A DNA stretch of 64,000 nucleotides from SXOA01 sp046153945 (GTDB lineage Bacteria; Planctomycetota; Planctomycetia; Pirellulales; Pirellulaceae), in NCBI GenBank assembly GCA_046153945.1, contig JBJXFF010000124.1:4544-68543 (forward strand), read 5' to 3'. Both the position numbers and the translations under genes were made by a program. This document shows, piece by piece, positions 29,204 to 38,595 of the stretch (the first letter of the stretch is position 1; every line of letters begins with the position of its first letter). Under the pieces are notes generated by a model, which saw only the letters and a list, made by a program, of their open reading frames with translations, was not told where the DNA came from and made no database searches.

Positions 29204-31600
29204 ATGACGGAAGATCAAATCAAGCCAACGAAACCCAGCCAGCGGCTCGATGATGCGCTCCGCGAGCAGCAGGAGCTGCTGAGCGTGACCCTCTCCAGCA
29301 TTGGGGATGCGGTCATTGCCACCGACATCCACGGCTGCATCACGTTTCTGAATCCCGTGGCCGAGTCCTTAACCGGTTGGACGCAAGCGGAGGCTGTGGG
29401 GACATCGCTCGCAGAGGTGTTCCAGATCGTCCATGAATCCACTCACCAGCCGGCCGAGAATCCGGCCACCAAAGCCTTGCGGGCCGGGGTCATTGTCGGG
29501 CTGAGCAATCACACGCTGCTGATTGCCAAAGACGGCACCCAGTGGCCCATTGAAGATAGCGCCGCCCCAATCCGCGATGCCAAGGGGCAAGTTGCCGGAG
29601 TGGTGCTGGTCTTTCGCGATGTGACCGAGCGGCGGCGGAAAGAGAAACTGGCGGAGGACGCCCTGGCCTACGCCGACAACATCCTGGCGACCTTGCGCGA
29701 GCCCTTCCTGGTCCTTGATCAGAGTCTGCGAGTCGTCACGGCCAATCGCTCCTTCTACGACAAGTTCCATGTCGAGGCGGAAGAGACCCAGGGCCGCTTC
29801 ATCTACGATTTGGGAAATCGCCAATGGGACATTCTCCAGCTGCGATTGCTGCTGGAAGATGTTCTCCCTCAAAGCCACGCCTTTGAGAACTTTTCCGTGG
29901 AGCATGAATTCGCGTCGATCGGCAAGAGATACATGCTGCTCAACGCCCGCCGAATCCCCAAACCGGGAAATCACTCGGAACTCATTCTGCTGGCCATTGA
30001 GGATGTCACCGAGCGGCGGCAGACGCAGCAGCAATTGGTAGTCTCCGAAACCCGTTTCCGGCGGCTGTTCGAGACGGCCCACGACGGCATTCTGATTCTC
30101 AATGCCGCCAGCCAGAAGATCACCCACGTCAACCCGTTCCTGACGGACCTGCTCGACTACCCGGCCGAGCATTTCCTGGGGAAGGAGCTGTGGGAGATCG
30201 GTTTTCTGCGCGACAAGGAGGCTAGCCAGTCCGCGATGCAGCAACTTTATGACAAGGGGGAAATCCGTTACGAGAGCCTGCCGCTGGAAGACAGTCACGG
30301 CCGCTTGCACCCGGTCGAGATGGTCGCCAACGTCTACGATGAGGGGCACCATCGGGTCATCCAGTGCAACATCCGGGACATATCCGTCCGCAGCGGCTTG
30401 GAAAAACTGCTCCGTGGGCAGGCGTCCGAGCTGTCGGACCTGCACCGCCGCAAGGACGAATTCCTGGCGATGCTCAGTCACGAGCTGCGCAGCCCCCTCG
30501 CCCCCATCGCCAGCGCGCTGCAACTGCTCGGCCTGCAGCGCGGAAGCGAAAACCGGATCCAGCAGCAAGCCCGGGGCGTCATCGAACGCCAACTGGCCCA
30601 ACTGCAACATCTCGTGGACGATCTATTGGAAGTTTCCCGCATCACCACGGGCCGGGTCCAGCTTCGTCGGGAAATGGTCGCCGTGAGCGACATTGTGGCA
30701 GGGGCTGTGGAGACGGTTCGCCCACTCATCGAGCAGCGCCGGCATGAGCTCACCGTGTCGTTGTCCCCCCGGCCGATCAGGCTGCACGCCGACGCTGCCC
30801 GCCTGGAACAGGTGCTGGTGAACTTGCTCACCAACGCGGCCAAGTACACCGAGGAAGAGGGGCACATCTGGCTGACCGTCGAACTGGCGAGCGGGGGGCG
30901 CAGTGCTTCAAAAACAGAGCCCCCTGATACTACTCAAGACGAATGCATCCTCCGCGTGCGGGACACGGGTGTCGGCATCGCACCGGCACTTCTGCCGCGA
31001 ATTTTCGACCTGTTCACGCAGGCGGAACGATCCTTGGACCGCTCTCAAGGGGGACTGGGAATCGGCCTGGCTTTGGTCCACCGCCTGACGGAATTGCATG
31101 GGGGAACTGTGGAAGTGAACAGCACTCTGGGAGAAGGCAGCGAGTTCATCGTCCATTTGCCTGTGATGACGGTCGAACCACCGCCGGCGGAATCGCCAGC
31201 CGCGGACCCCGGCCCGGTGGCGGCGCGACCCCTGCGGGTGCTGGTAGTGGATGACAACTCGGATACAGTTTTGACCTTCGCCATCCTGCTGAAAGCTTTG
31301 GGGCACGACGTGCGGACGGCTCACGATGGGCCATCGGGAGTGGCAGCGGCTCTCTCATACCGGCCGGACGTGGCTCTGCTGGACATCGGCTTGCCGGGCC
31401 TGAACGGCTACGAAGTCGCCAAACGGATTCGGCAGGAACCGACGCTCCAAAACGCGGTGCTGGTCGCGCTCACCGGTTATGGCCAGGAAACTGACCGCGA
31501 GATCTCGCGGCAGGCGGGCTTCAATCACCACATGGTCAAACCGGCCAACTTCGACAAGCTCCAGCAAATCCTGGCGAACGTTGCGGACCAACTGACATAA
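29204..31600 (+). CDS. Hybrid histidine kinase with PAS domains and receiver
   Basis: ATG 29204 chosen; GTG 29159 is in frame. Three PAS-like regions cover residues 20-400 (IGDAVIATDIHGCITFLNP; VTANRSFYDKFHVE; FETAHDGILILNAASQKITHVN). A HisKA domain has phospho-acceptor His426 (LSHELRSPLAP). HATPase motifs follow (VLVNLLTNAAKYT; LRVRDTGVGI; GGLGIGLALVH). A C-terminal receiver domain has Asp727 (VALLDIGLPG). PAS domains suggest sensing of a small ligand or redox state in the cytoplasm; no transmembrane segment is visible. Residues about 562-578 in the ATP-binding domain are encoded by a dispersed repeat. Confidence 0.92.
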   Translation: MTEDQIKPTKPSQRLDDALREQQELLSVTLSSIGDAVIATDIHGCITFLNPVAESLTGWTQAEAVGTSLAEVFQIVHESTHQPAENPATKALRAGVIVGLSNHTLLIAKDGTQWPIEDSAAPIRDAKGQVAGVVLVFRDVTERRRKEKLAEDALAYADNILATLREPFLVLDQSLRVVTANRSFYDKFHVEAEETQGRFIYDLGNRQWDILQLRLLLEDVLPQSHAFENFSVEHEFASIGKRYMLLNARRIPKPGNHSELILLAIEDVTERRQTQQQLVVSETRFRRLFETAHDGILILNAASQKITHVNPFLTDLLDYPAEHFLGKELWEIGFLRDKEASQSAMQQLYDKGEIRYESLPLEDSHGRLHPVEMVANVYDEGHHRVIQCNIRDISVRSGLEKLLRGQASELSDLHRRKDEFLAMLSHELRSPLAPIASALQLLGLQRGSENRIQQQARGVIERQLAQLQHLVDDLLEVSRITTGRVQLRREMVAVSDIVAGAVETVRPLIEQRRHELTVSLSPRPIRLHADAARLEQVLVNLLTNAAKYTEEEGHIWLTVELASGGRSASKTEPPDTTQDECILRVRDTGVGIAPALLPRIFDLFTQAERSLDRSQGGLGIGLALVHRLTELHGGTVEVNSTLGEGSEFIVHLPVMTVEPPPAESPAADPGPVAARPLRVLVVDDNSDTVLTFAILLKALGHDVRTAHDGPSGVAAALSYRPDVALLDIGLPGLNGYEVAKRIRQEPTLQNAVLVALTGYGQETDREISRQAGFNHHMVKPANFDKLQQILANVADQLT
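30886..30931. repeat. Short GC palindrome, copy 2 (within coding sequence)
   Basis: GGCGAGCGGGGGGCG and GAGCCCCCTGATA match the palindrome at 6563-6595, with 15 additional bases in the loop. The copy stays in frame in the histidine kinase gene. Confidence 0.6.
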
Positions 31601-31629
31601 AAGGTGTCAGGCCTAAGCCTGCCCCCTTT
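31600..31629. terminator. Hairpin between convergent genes
   Basis: AAAGGTGTCAGGC pairs with GCCTGCCCCCTTT around a four-base loop, directly after the kinase stop and before the ThuA stop. A and T runs flank it on both sides, so it could terminate both convergent transcripts. Confidence 0.55.
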
Positions 31630-31642
31630 AAAACTCGCCGAC

Positions 31643-32584
31643 TCATTTCCCCGCTTCGATCGCCGCTTTGGCGTCGTCCATCACTTTTTCCAGCTCTTCC
31701 TTGTCGGGCGTTTTGGAGGGAACGCCGTCCTTGGGAATCTCCAACTTGGTGACCCACGCCACGCCGTTGAGCAGCACGGTCCGGAAGCCGTCGTTGCCCA
31801 AGTTCTCGTGCCGGTGCAGCCCCGTGAATCCAAACCCGCGGCCCCCGTCGGGACGCTCGTAGGCCCACGCCATGTGCTGAGCCTTGCCCGCAGAGACCTC
31901 GGCAAACACGGCCGCGTTGCCGCCCCGGTCGCTGGGCTCTTTACTCGCGGTGTTCGCGGGTGGGACGTCGGAGAGGATCGGCGTGACGCCTTTCATATCG
32001 CCGACAAACCGCATGTGATAGTACCATTCGTCTTTCACGCTGAACGGCTTGACGCCGCGGGCGGCGGGATGATCGGGAAATCTCTTGAAGCTCGGCGTCC
32101 ACCACGGATTTACTGACCAGAAGGTCTCGAAATAGCCTCCCATCCATTGCAGATAGTTGTCTCCGGCTTCCCCCTTGTTCACCTCGACGCCAAAATGCAG
32201 CGCCATAAACCCGGCCCCCTTGCGCACCGCCGCAAAGATATTGGGGTCTGTCGCTGCCTTCTGCCCGTGGTTCAGCCCCACAATGATGGCGTCCGCATGG
32301 GACAGGTCCTTAGGCCAGTTTTTGCTGGAGTAAACCACTGCGTGAACTTGTGGATAAGCCGCATGCAGTTCACGGGCTAGCAAAATGGAAGCGGCAACAA
32401 ACTCATGATTTCCCCGCGGCCCATGTGTCCCCGCATCGCCGATGAACACGATTTTTTTGACGTCAGGCCCCGCCTTTCGTTGCCCTTCGTAATCGAAGAT
32501 GTCCCGCTCCTCCGCCCAGGTCGAGCCAGCGGTGAGCAGCGAAAGGAGGAGAGCCAGACTCAATGGCAGGTACGTGCGGTTCAT
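31643..32584 (-). CDS. Secreted ThuA-like domain protein
   Basis: ATG 32584 gives the signal peptide MNRTYLPLSLALLLSLLTAGSTWA. The body is a ThuA-like (glutamine amidotransferase-fold) domain: VVYSSKNWPKDLSHADAIIVGLNHGQKA, GFMALHFGVEVNKGE, YFETFWSVNPWWTPSFKRFPDHPAARGVKPF and EWYYHMRF. ThuA proteins are linked to sugar (trehalose) use in other bacteria, and the domain is expanded as an exported module in planctomycetes. No catalytic cysteine of a true amidotransferase is obvious. Confidence 0.88.
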   Translation of the reverse strand: MNRTYLPLSLALLLSLLTAGSTWAEERDIFDYEGQRKAGPDVKKIVFIGDAGTHGPRGNHEFVAASILLARELHAAYPQVHAVVYSSKNWPKDLSHADAIIVGLNHGQKAATDPNIFAAVRKGAGFMALHFGVEVNKGEAGDNYLQWMGGYFETFWSVNPWWTPSFKRFPDHPAARGVKPFSVKDEWYYHMRFVGDMKGVTPILSDVPPANTASKEPSDRGGNAAVFAEVSAGKAQHMAWAYERPDGGRGFGFTGLHRHENLGNDGFRTVLLNGVAWVTKLEIPKDGVPSKTPDKEELEKVMDDAKAAIEAGK

Positions 32585-33271
32585 ATTGCGATTTTCTGGG
32601 AGGACAGGTTGGGACACTGCGATGAATGATAGCGGAAAAACAGAGCCTTTATATAGAGTCGACAGCACTCGGAGAAATGACTGGCTCCGCTGACTGACGT
32701 CAGCCGGTTCGGGGTCGCTAAAGGCCGGCAAAGCGGGCGCTTGCGACTTACTGGACACTTAGGCAAAAATGCCGTTTTGTATAATGGTAGATCAGTGGGG
32801 CGGAGCCTGGCGCGTCGCTAGGGAAGGTGTGGTCTTTGGCAATTGGGTAGTAACGAAATAATAGATGCCGTCGATGTGTTGGTTTATTCCATACTAGCGA
32901 TTGAGAAAGGGATTATATATTCAGTCTCGGAGGATGAATCAGAATCTCGAGCGTGAATCAGACTTGCGTCGGCGACTCAGGCCCGAACTTCAGTTCAGAC
33001 AAGGGGTTCCGGCAAAGGTGAATCAACGTAACTCTGCGAAAAAACTTGCTGTGAATCATGAATCCGAAGCACCTATCCAGGGGGCGGATGCAGCTTGCCA
33101 GCCCCTTCGGAGGTCAGTTGAAAATGAGTTCCCCTGGCGTGTTAAGCCGGTTTGGCGGCTGTTTCAGGACTGCCCAATCGGCGTCCAGGGGGATAAAATG
33201 CGGAGGTTCTAGTTTTGACCAGGGCGTACGTCCACTTTTGACGTCTGCCGACACGACCGCACGAGGATGAA
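32585..33271. other. Intergenic region upstream of ftsH
   Basis: 687 bases without a convincing gene. A TATAAT at 32780-32785 lacks a good -35. Between about 32934 and 33064 the motif TGAATCA recurs four times. A GAGG ribosome site for ftsH is at 33263. Confidence 0.5.
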
Positions 33272-35290
33272 GTGGCCAGCGAAAAACCAGTTCGAGACGA
33301 TGGTTCACCCGAGGAGCGGCGTCCTTCTCCCCGTTTTGCCTTCACGGGCTGGATGATCCCGCTCGCGATTATGGCGGTCTTTTTCTCGCTCTTCCTGCTC
33401 AACCGGGGCCCGAAGCGGACCGAGATCACGTTTGACTTCCTCATTCAGCAAATCCGCGTGGGCAACGTGGAAGAGATCGCGATCGGCAAGGAGTTGGGAC
33501 AGGGGAAATTCGTGACGGCCCCCAAACTGCCGCTCGTGGGCAGTCCTGCTTCCGCCGAAAAGACGGAGCCGGACAAGACTCCCAAGCAGCCCAAGCAGAG
33601 CGAGCCGTATTTTATCGTCCGCTTGCCGTCCCCTGAATCAGGCGCGCGGACCACGCTCACCGACCTGCTCGACAAGCATCCGGCCCATGTCGCTTTTGAC
33701 AACGAATTCGACCCGACGCTGACGGTTTACATCGCCATGCTTTGCCTCACGCTTGGTGCCGTCGTCTTCTTCTGGTTCTGGATGCGCCGCACCCAGAATC
33801 AAATGATGGGGGGCGGGTTCCTCTCCGGCTTTACCCGCAGCCCGGGCAAACGGTACGAAGCATCGCGCACGCCGATTACTTTCAAAGACGTCGCTGGCTT
33901 GGAAGGGGTCAAAGCCGACCTGATGGAAATCGTCGAGTTCCTGAAGACTCCCGCGAAATTTCAGAAGCTCGGCGGCCGCGTTCCCAAGGGGGTGCTTCTC
34001 AACGGGCCTCCGGGGACCGGCAAAACGCTCCTCGCTCGCGCCATAGCGGGCGAAGCCGGCGTGCCATTTTATTCCGTCAACGGCTCAGAGTTCATTCAGA
34101 TGTTCGTCGGCGTCGGCGCCAGCCGCGTTCGGGATTTGTTCAAGGTCGCCAAGGAGAATTCGCCGGCCATCATCTTCATCGACGAAATCGACGCCGTCGG
34201 CCGGCAGCGGGGAGCGGGGCTCGGCGGCGGGCATGACGAGCGGGAGCAGACCCTGAATCAGATTCTCAGCGAAATGGACGGCTTCGCGCAGACTGAGTTT
34301 GTGATTGTCGTCGCCGCCACGAATCGGCCGGACGTTTTGGATCCTGCCCTCCTCCGCCCCGGCCGCTTCGACCGCCACATCACCGTCGGCCGGCCCACGC
34401 AAAAGGGACGGGTCGAAATCTTCAAGGTCCATGTCCGCGAAGTTCCGCTCGGCAGCGATGTGAATCTCGAAATTCTGGCCTCCGCCTGCATCGGCCTGAC
34501 CGGCGCCGACATCCGCAACATCGTCAACGAAGCCGCCTTGTGGGCCGCCCGGCATGATAAATCCCAGGTCGACATGGAGGACTTCGAGCATGCCCGCGAC
34601 AAAGTCCTGATGGGCCCCAAGCGGGAAGAAGTGCTGCAAGAGAAGGAGAAGGAAAAGACCGCATATCACGAGGCGGGACATACTATCCTGGCCTGGACGC
34701 TGCCGGGGGCGCATCGCGTTCACAAAGTGACCATCATTCCCCGCGGCCGCTCTTTGGGAAGCACGCAGACGATGCCTAACGAAGATCGGCTGAGCATGTC
34801 TGAGCCCGAGCTCAAGGATCACCTGGCCGTGCTGCTCGGCGGACGGGCGGCGGAGAGGCTGATTTACAACGAGGCGACGGTCGGGGCCGAGAATGACCTG
34901 GAGCGGGCGACGGGCCTGGCCCGACGAATGGTAATGAGTTGGGGAATGAGCGACAAGCTCGGCCCGGTCAGTTACAAACTCGGCGACGACGACCCGTTCC
35001 TGGGCCGCGAAATGCACCAGCAACGGCAGTTCAGCGAACATACCCTGCAACTGATCGACGGCGAGGTTTCCCGCATTCTCCGCGAAGCTTCCGAGCGGGC
35101 TTATTCGCTCCTCTCCGAGAGCCGCGGCTTGCTGGAGAAACTGACTGCGGGCTTGCTGGAGAAGGAAGCTCTCGACGAAGTGGAAATTGCCGTAATACTT
35201 GGTCCCAGCATTCACCCCTCGCTCAACGGCCATGCCCAGAAAGCCGAGCCGCTGTCGCAAGCGACCGCGGCGAAAATGGCGTCGTCCTGA
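33272..35290 (+). CDS. ftsH: ATP-dependent zinc metalloprotease FtsH
   Basis: GTG start with GAGG at 33263-33266. 672 residues: N-terminal transmembrane helix (about 28-44), a periplasmic-side segment with an unusual Lys/Pro-rich insert (about 93-112), second transmembrane helix (about 151-170). The AAA domain has Walker A GPPGTGKT (245-252), Walker B IIFIDEID, and the second region of homology ATNRPDVLDPALLRPGRFDR. Zinc site HEAGH at 466-470 with a distal Asp region (GAENDLERAT). FtsH degrades damaged and regulatory membrane proteins. Its stop overlaps the rsgA start (TGATG). Confidence 0.97.
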   Translation: MASEKPVRDDGSPEERRPSPRFAFTGWMIPLAIMAVFFSLFLLNRGPKRTEITFDFLIQQIRVGNVEEIAIGKELGQGKFVTAPKLPLVGSPASAEKTEPDKTPKQPKQSEPYFIVRLPSPESGARTTLTDLLDKHPAHVAFDNEFDPTLTVYIAMLCLTLGAVVFFWFWMRRTQNQMMGGGFLSGFTRSPGKRYEASRTPITFKDVAGLEGVKADLMEIVEFLKTPAKFQKLGGRVPKGVLLNGPPGTGKTLLARAIAGEAGVPFYSVNGSEFIQMFVGVGASRVRDLFKVAKENSPAIIFIDEIDAVGRQRGAGLGGGHDEREQTLNQILSEMDGFAQTEFVIVVAATNRPDVLDPALLRPGRFDRHITVGRPTQKGRVEIFKVHVREVPLGSDVNLEILASACIGLTGADIRNIVNEAALWAARHDKSQVDMEDFEHARDKVLMGPKREEVLQEKEKEKTAYHEAGHTILAWTLPGAHRVHKVTIIPRGRSLGSTQTMPNEDRLSMSEPELKDHLAVLLGGRAAERLIYNEATVGAENDLERATGLARRMVMSWGMSDKLGPVSYKLGDDDPFLGREMHQQRQFSEHTLQLIDGEVSRILREASERAYSLLSESRGLLEKLTAGLLEKEALDEVEIAVILGPSIHPSLNGHAQKAEPLSQATAAKMASS

Positions 35291-36414
35291 TGTGTGCCAA
35301 ACGTAAAATCCGCGCCGAGTTCCGCAAAGGGCACCAAGGCAAAGCCCGCCGCGGCAATCTCACCCGCGACCTGGAGCGCGATGACCGAACCGCGGACCGG
35401 CTGGTCTCTTCGGAGCGGGTGAGCGGCAAAGGGGAGTTGACCCGCAAACGGACCATCATCGGTCAGGATGGGGATGAAGGCTCCGGCCTCTCGGTCCTCC
35501 GGGACATCGGGGACGGCAGCTTGCAGGGGCGGGTCCTTGTCGTCTTTGGCCTGGCGAGCGAAGTCCGCACGGCTGATGGCCGGCTCTTTCGCTGTGCTAC
35601 TCGCCGCGTGCTGAAGAACATGAGCACCGATCAGCGGCACGTCGTGGTCGCGGGGGATAATGTCTACTTTCGGCCGGATGGCACGGAGAATGGCCTCATT
35701 GAACGGATTGAGCCCCGGAAGAGCGTCATCTGCCGCACCAGCCGCAAGCGGCAGCATGTGCTGGTGGCGAACGTCGATCAAGTCGTGATTGTGACGAGCG
35801 CCGCGGAGCCGACTCTCAAGCCAAATCTCATCGACCGGATGCTCGTCGAAGCGGAACGGAACCGGGTCCGCCCCATCCTTTGCATCAACAAGATCGACCT
35901 CGTCGAGCCAGCCGACCTTCAGCCGCTGGCCGGCGTCTTCGGCCAGATGGGTTATCAGGTGCTGCTCGTCTCGGCCGAAAAGGGGATCGGCGTTCAGCCC
36001 CTGAAAAGGCTGTTGGCGGGAAAGGCGAGCGTCGTAGCGGGGCAAAGCGGCGTGGGCAAATCGTCGCTGCTCAATGCCGTCGAGCCGGGGTTAGGCCTTA
36101 AGGTTGGCGAGGTGAGCGAAGAGAATCAAAAAGGCAAACATACAACTACCTCCGCTCGGCTGATTCCGCTCGCCGCCGGGGGATACGTTGTCGATACGCC
36201 GGGCATCCGCCAGTTCCAGCTTTGGGACGTGATTCGAGAGGAAGTCGGCGGCTATTATCGCGACCTCCGTCCCTACATCAACCTCTGCCGCTATCCCGAC
36301 TGCACCCACACCCACGAAATCGACTGCGGCGTGAAAAACGCCGTCGCCGACGGCCGGCTGGACGTGCGGCGGTACGAGAGCTATTGCCACTTGTTCGCGG
36401 GAGATATGGTGTAG
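35290..36414 (+). CDS. rsgA: Ribosome small-subunit-dependent GTPase RsgA
   Basis: Start at ATG 35290, sharing bases with the ftsH stop; a longer frame from 34939 only overlaps ftsH. 374 residues. An OB-fold region comes first, then the circularly permuted GTPase with motif order G4 (NKIDL), G1 (GQSGVGKSS), G3 (DTPGIRQF), and a C-terminal zinc site (CRYPDCTHTHEIDC). RsgA is a late 30S assembly GTPase. The N-terminal 60 residues are unusually basic compared with the E. coli type. Coupling to ftsH suggests co-expression. Confidence 0.95.
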   Translation: MCAKRKIRAEFRKGHQGKARRGNLTRDLERDDRTADRLVSSERVSGKGELTRKRTIIGQDGDEGSGLSVLRDIGDGSLQGRVLVVFGLASEVRTADGRLFRCATRRVLKNMSTDQRHVVVAGDNVYFRPDGTENGLIERIEPRKSVICRTSRKRQHVLVANVDQVVIVTSAAEPTLKPNLIDRMLVEAERNRVRPILCINKIDLVEPADLQPLAGVFGQMGYQVLLVSAEKGIGVQPLKRLLAGKASVVAGQSGVGKSSLLNAVEPGLGLKVGEVSEENQKGKHTTTSARLIPLAAGGYVVDTPGIRQFQLWDVIREEVGGYYRDLRPYINLCRYPDCTHTHEIDCGVKNAVADGRLDVRRYESYCHLFAGDMV

Positions 36415-36430
36415 GGGGGATTTGGAAAGA

Positions 36431-36549
36431 GGAAATCTCAAATCTCAAACAAATTTCAATGGGGAAATGTTGAAGTCGGAAAGTGGGGAAATGGTCCTTT
36501 TGAATTTCCAAGTTTCACTTTTTGAATTTGTTTGAGATTTGAAATTTCC
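36431..36549. repeat. Inverted repeat between rsgA and cysteine desulfurase gene
   Basis: Left arm 36431-36459 (GGAAATCTCAAATCTCAAAC...) and right arm 36522-36549 (TTGAATTTGTTTGAGATTTG...) are near-perfect inverted copies around a spacer of about 62 bases. AT-rich unlike the surrounding genes. MITE-like or a large transcript hairpin. Confidence 0.7.
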
Positions 36550-36566
36550 AATTTCCTACCGGTCCC

Positions 36567-37769
36567 ATGAACCTCCCCATCTACCTCGACAATCACGCCA
36601 CCACGCCGGTTGATCCGCGCGTGCTCGCGGCGATGCTGCCGTATTTCACAGAGCGGTTCGGGAATGCGGGGAGCACCAGCCACAGCTTTGGACACGAGGC
36701 CAAGGCGGCAGTGGATCAGTCGCGAGAGATTATTGCCACCGGCGTCGGCTGCTCGCCACGGGAGATTGTCTTCACCAGCGGAGCAACGGAGAGCAACAAT
36801 CTGGCCCTCCGTGGGGTGACGGAGCGGACTCGCCGCCGGGGGAACCATATCGTCAGCGTCACCTCGGAGCACAAAGCGGTTCTCGACCCGCTTCGCCGGC
36901 TGGCGCGGAGGGGATTCGAGGTCACGCTTCTTCCCGTCGAGCAGACAGGCAGCCCTTCCGCCGGCCTGCTCTGGCCCGAGCAAGTAGAACAGGCCCTCCG
37001 CGACGACACGCTGCTCGTCAGCGTGATGCTGGCGAACAATGAAGTAGGCATCCTGCAAGATATTCCCGCCATCTGCAAGATTTGCCAAGCGAAAGGGATC
37101 ATCCTGCACTGCGATGCCACGCAAGCTGTCGGCAAGATCCCCGTCGATGTTCAAGAACTCGGCGTCGATCTGATGAGCTTCTCCGCTCACAAGATCTACG
37201 GTCCCAAGGGAGTTGGCGCTCTCTATGTCCGCCGCGGCTCACCCGGTGTGCGCTTGGAGCCTCTGATTGACGGCGGCGGACAGGAGAACGGCCTTCGGAG
37301 CGGAACGCTCAATGTTCCGGGGATCGTCGGCTTTGCGAAAGCGCTGGAGCTTTGCCTCGCCGAACTACGGGCAGAAATGGTCCGCCTGAGCGAGCTGCGT
37401 CAGCGGCTGTGGGATGGTTTGCGGCGGGAAATCCCGGATGTCGCCCTGAATGGCCCCGATTGGAGCAAATCAGCCGGGCTTATCCGACTTCCCGGCAATC
37501 TCAATTGCACTTTCCCATTCGTCGATGGAGAAGCCCTGCTTATCAATATGAAAGACGTCGCCGTTTCCAGCGGCAGTGCCTGCACCAGCGCGAATCCAGA
37601 GCCGAGCCATGTGCTGCGGGCTCTGGGATTGCCGGAAGACTTGACTCGCGCCAGCCTGCGCTTCGGCCTCGGCCGCTTCACCACGGCGGAGGAGATCGAC
37701 TTCGCCATCTCCGCCACCGCCGCCACGGTGCATCGACTGAGGAAGCTGAGCAGCATGGCGGGAGAGTGA
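36567..37769 (+). CDS. Cysteine desulfurase, NifS/IscS family
   Basis: 400 residues from ATG 36567. PLP-binding Lys209 in SFSAHKIYGPKGVGAL; catalytic Cys339 in SSGSACTSANPEPSHVLRALG; N-terminal YLDNHATTPVDPRV and ATESNNLALRG signatures. It supplies sulfur for Fe-S clusters or tRNA thiolation. No isc or suf scaffold gene is adjacent, so pathway specificity (IscS versus NifS-like) is open. Confidence 0.93.
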   Translation: MNLPIYLDNHATTPVDPRVLAAMLPYFTERFGNAGSTSHSFGHEAKAAVDQSREIIATGVGCSPREIVFTSGATESNNLALRGVTERTRRRGNHIVSVTSEHKAVLDPLRRLARRGFEVTLLPVEQTGSPSAGLLWPEQVEQALRDDTLLVSVMLANNEVGILQDIPAICKICQAKGIILHCDATQAVGKIPVDVQELGVDLMSFSAHKIYGPKGVGALYVRRGSPGVRLEPLIDGGGQENGLRSGTLNVPGIVGFAKALELCLAELRAEMVRLSELRQRLWDGLRREIPDVALNGPDWSKSAGLIRLPGNLNCTFPFVDGEALLINMKDVAVSSGSACTSANPEPSHVLRALGLPEDLTRASLRFGLGRFTTAEEIDFAISATAATVHRLRKLSSMAGE

Positions 37770-37810
37770 AATCGATCTCTCTGGGCAGGCTGGAAGCCTA
37801 CCCCACTTAC

Positions 37811-38479
37811 TTACTTGCTCTCGGGGGTGATGCCGAGAACGAGATCGAAATTCGCGGCCAGCTCGCCGATTTTGGAATTCTTGAGCGGGGCGAAATCGAC
37901 GGTCACGGCATCCCTCAGCTTCTGATCGCGGAAGCTCCGGTAGATGCCGTCCTTGATATTCCCCGGATCGTCCTTGACGTAGCACTGCGTCGTGAGCAGT
38001 TCCTTCTCCCCCTGCTTGATCTTGAAGTGGATGTGCGGCGAGCGGCCGGGGTAAGCGACCGGCTTGATCGTGCGGAAGTAATATTCGCCGCTCTTGCCGG
38101 TGAGGAAGCGGCCGAAGCCCTGGAAGTTGCCGTCCCGCTTCTTGCCGTTGTCGCTGCCGGCGTGGAGATAGGCCCCGTTGTTGTCGCACTGCCAGATTTC
38201 CACCACGGCATTGCGAAGAGGCTCGCCGCCGGCATCGAGGATTTTGCCGGTGAGGTGTGTGATCGTGCCGACAGCCGGCGTTAATTTGTCGTTGATGACA
38301 ATCAGGTCATTGTCCGTGTCGAGCGGGAACTTGTCCGGATAAAACGGCCCTTCCGTCTGAGCCGGCGTCTTCGTCAGCTCCGCGGCAAACGCGCCGGACT
38401 GCCAGTATTCCGGAAGCCAAAGAGCGGCAGCACCAAAAGCAGTTCCGGCAAGGAAGTGACGGCGAGTGAAAGGGGACAT
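37811..38479 (-). CDS. Intradiol ring-cleavage dioxygenase-like protein, exported
   Basis: Start at ATG 38479 with GGAG upstream. The N-terminus SPFTRRHFLAGTAFGAAALWLP is a twin-arginine signal. The catalytic region has the intradiol family signatures GPFYPDKFP, GGEPLRNAVVEIWQCDNNGAYLH, YYFRTIKPVAYPGRSPHIHFKI (Tyr and His ligands of non-haem iron). Relatives include protocatechuate 3,4-dioxygenase beta subunits, but export and single-chain form suggest a different, uncharacterised substrate. No aromatic catabolism genes lie nearby. Confidence 0.88.
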   Translation of the reverse strand: MSPFTRRHFLAGTAFGAAALWLPEYWQSGAFAAELTKTPAQTEGPFYPDKFPLDTDNDLIVINDKLTPAVGTITHLTGKILDAGGEPLRNAVVEIWQCDNNGAYLHAGSDNGKKRDGNFQGFGRFLTGKSGEYYFRTIKPVAYPGRSPHIHFKIKQGEKELLTTQCYVKDDPGNIKDGIYRSFRDQKLRDAVTVDFAPLKNSKIGELAANFDLVLGITPESK

Positions 38480-38491
38480 GCGAAGGCTCCG

Positions 38492-38571
38492 AAGCTTAGC
38501 CCCGTCGTCCACGACGGGATGCGCGGATGAACATGTGAAGAGATCGCCTCGTGGACGAGGCGGCTAAGCTT
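38492..38571. repeat. Compound inverted repeat
   Basis: AAGCTTAGCC (38492-38501) and GGCTAAGCTT (38562-38571) are perfect inverted outer arms. Each carries an inner small hairpin (GTCGTCCACGAC and CTCGTGGACGAG). Located in the 5' region of the dioxygenase gene. Confidence 0.65.
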
Positions 38572-38595
38572 GAATATAGCAGATTCGATCCGTTG

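Noticed and set aside
32780..32785. TATAAT as a promoter for ftsH
   Set aside because: No -35 at normal spacing, and it is almost 500 bases from the gene.
32901..33212. 103-residue plus-strand frame upstream of ftsH
   Set aside because: No ribosome site, contains repeat motifs, and composition looks intergenic.
34939..35289. N-terminal extension of rsgA
   Set aside because: The upstream part of the frame lies within ftsH; ATG 35290 overlapping the ftsH stop is the natural start.
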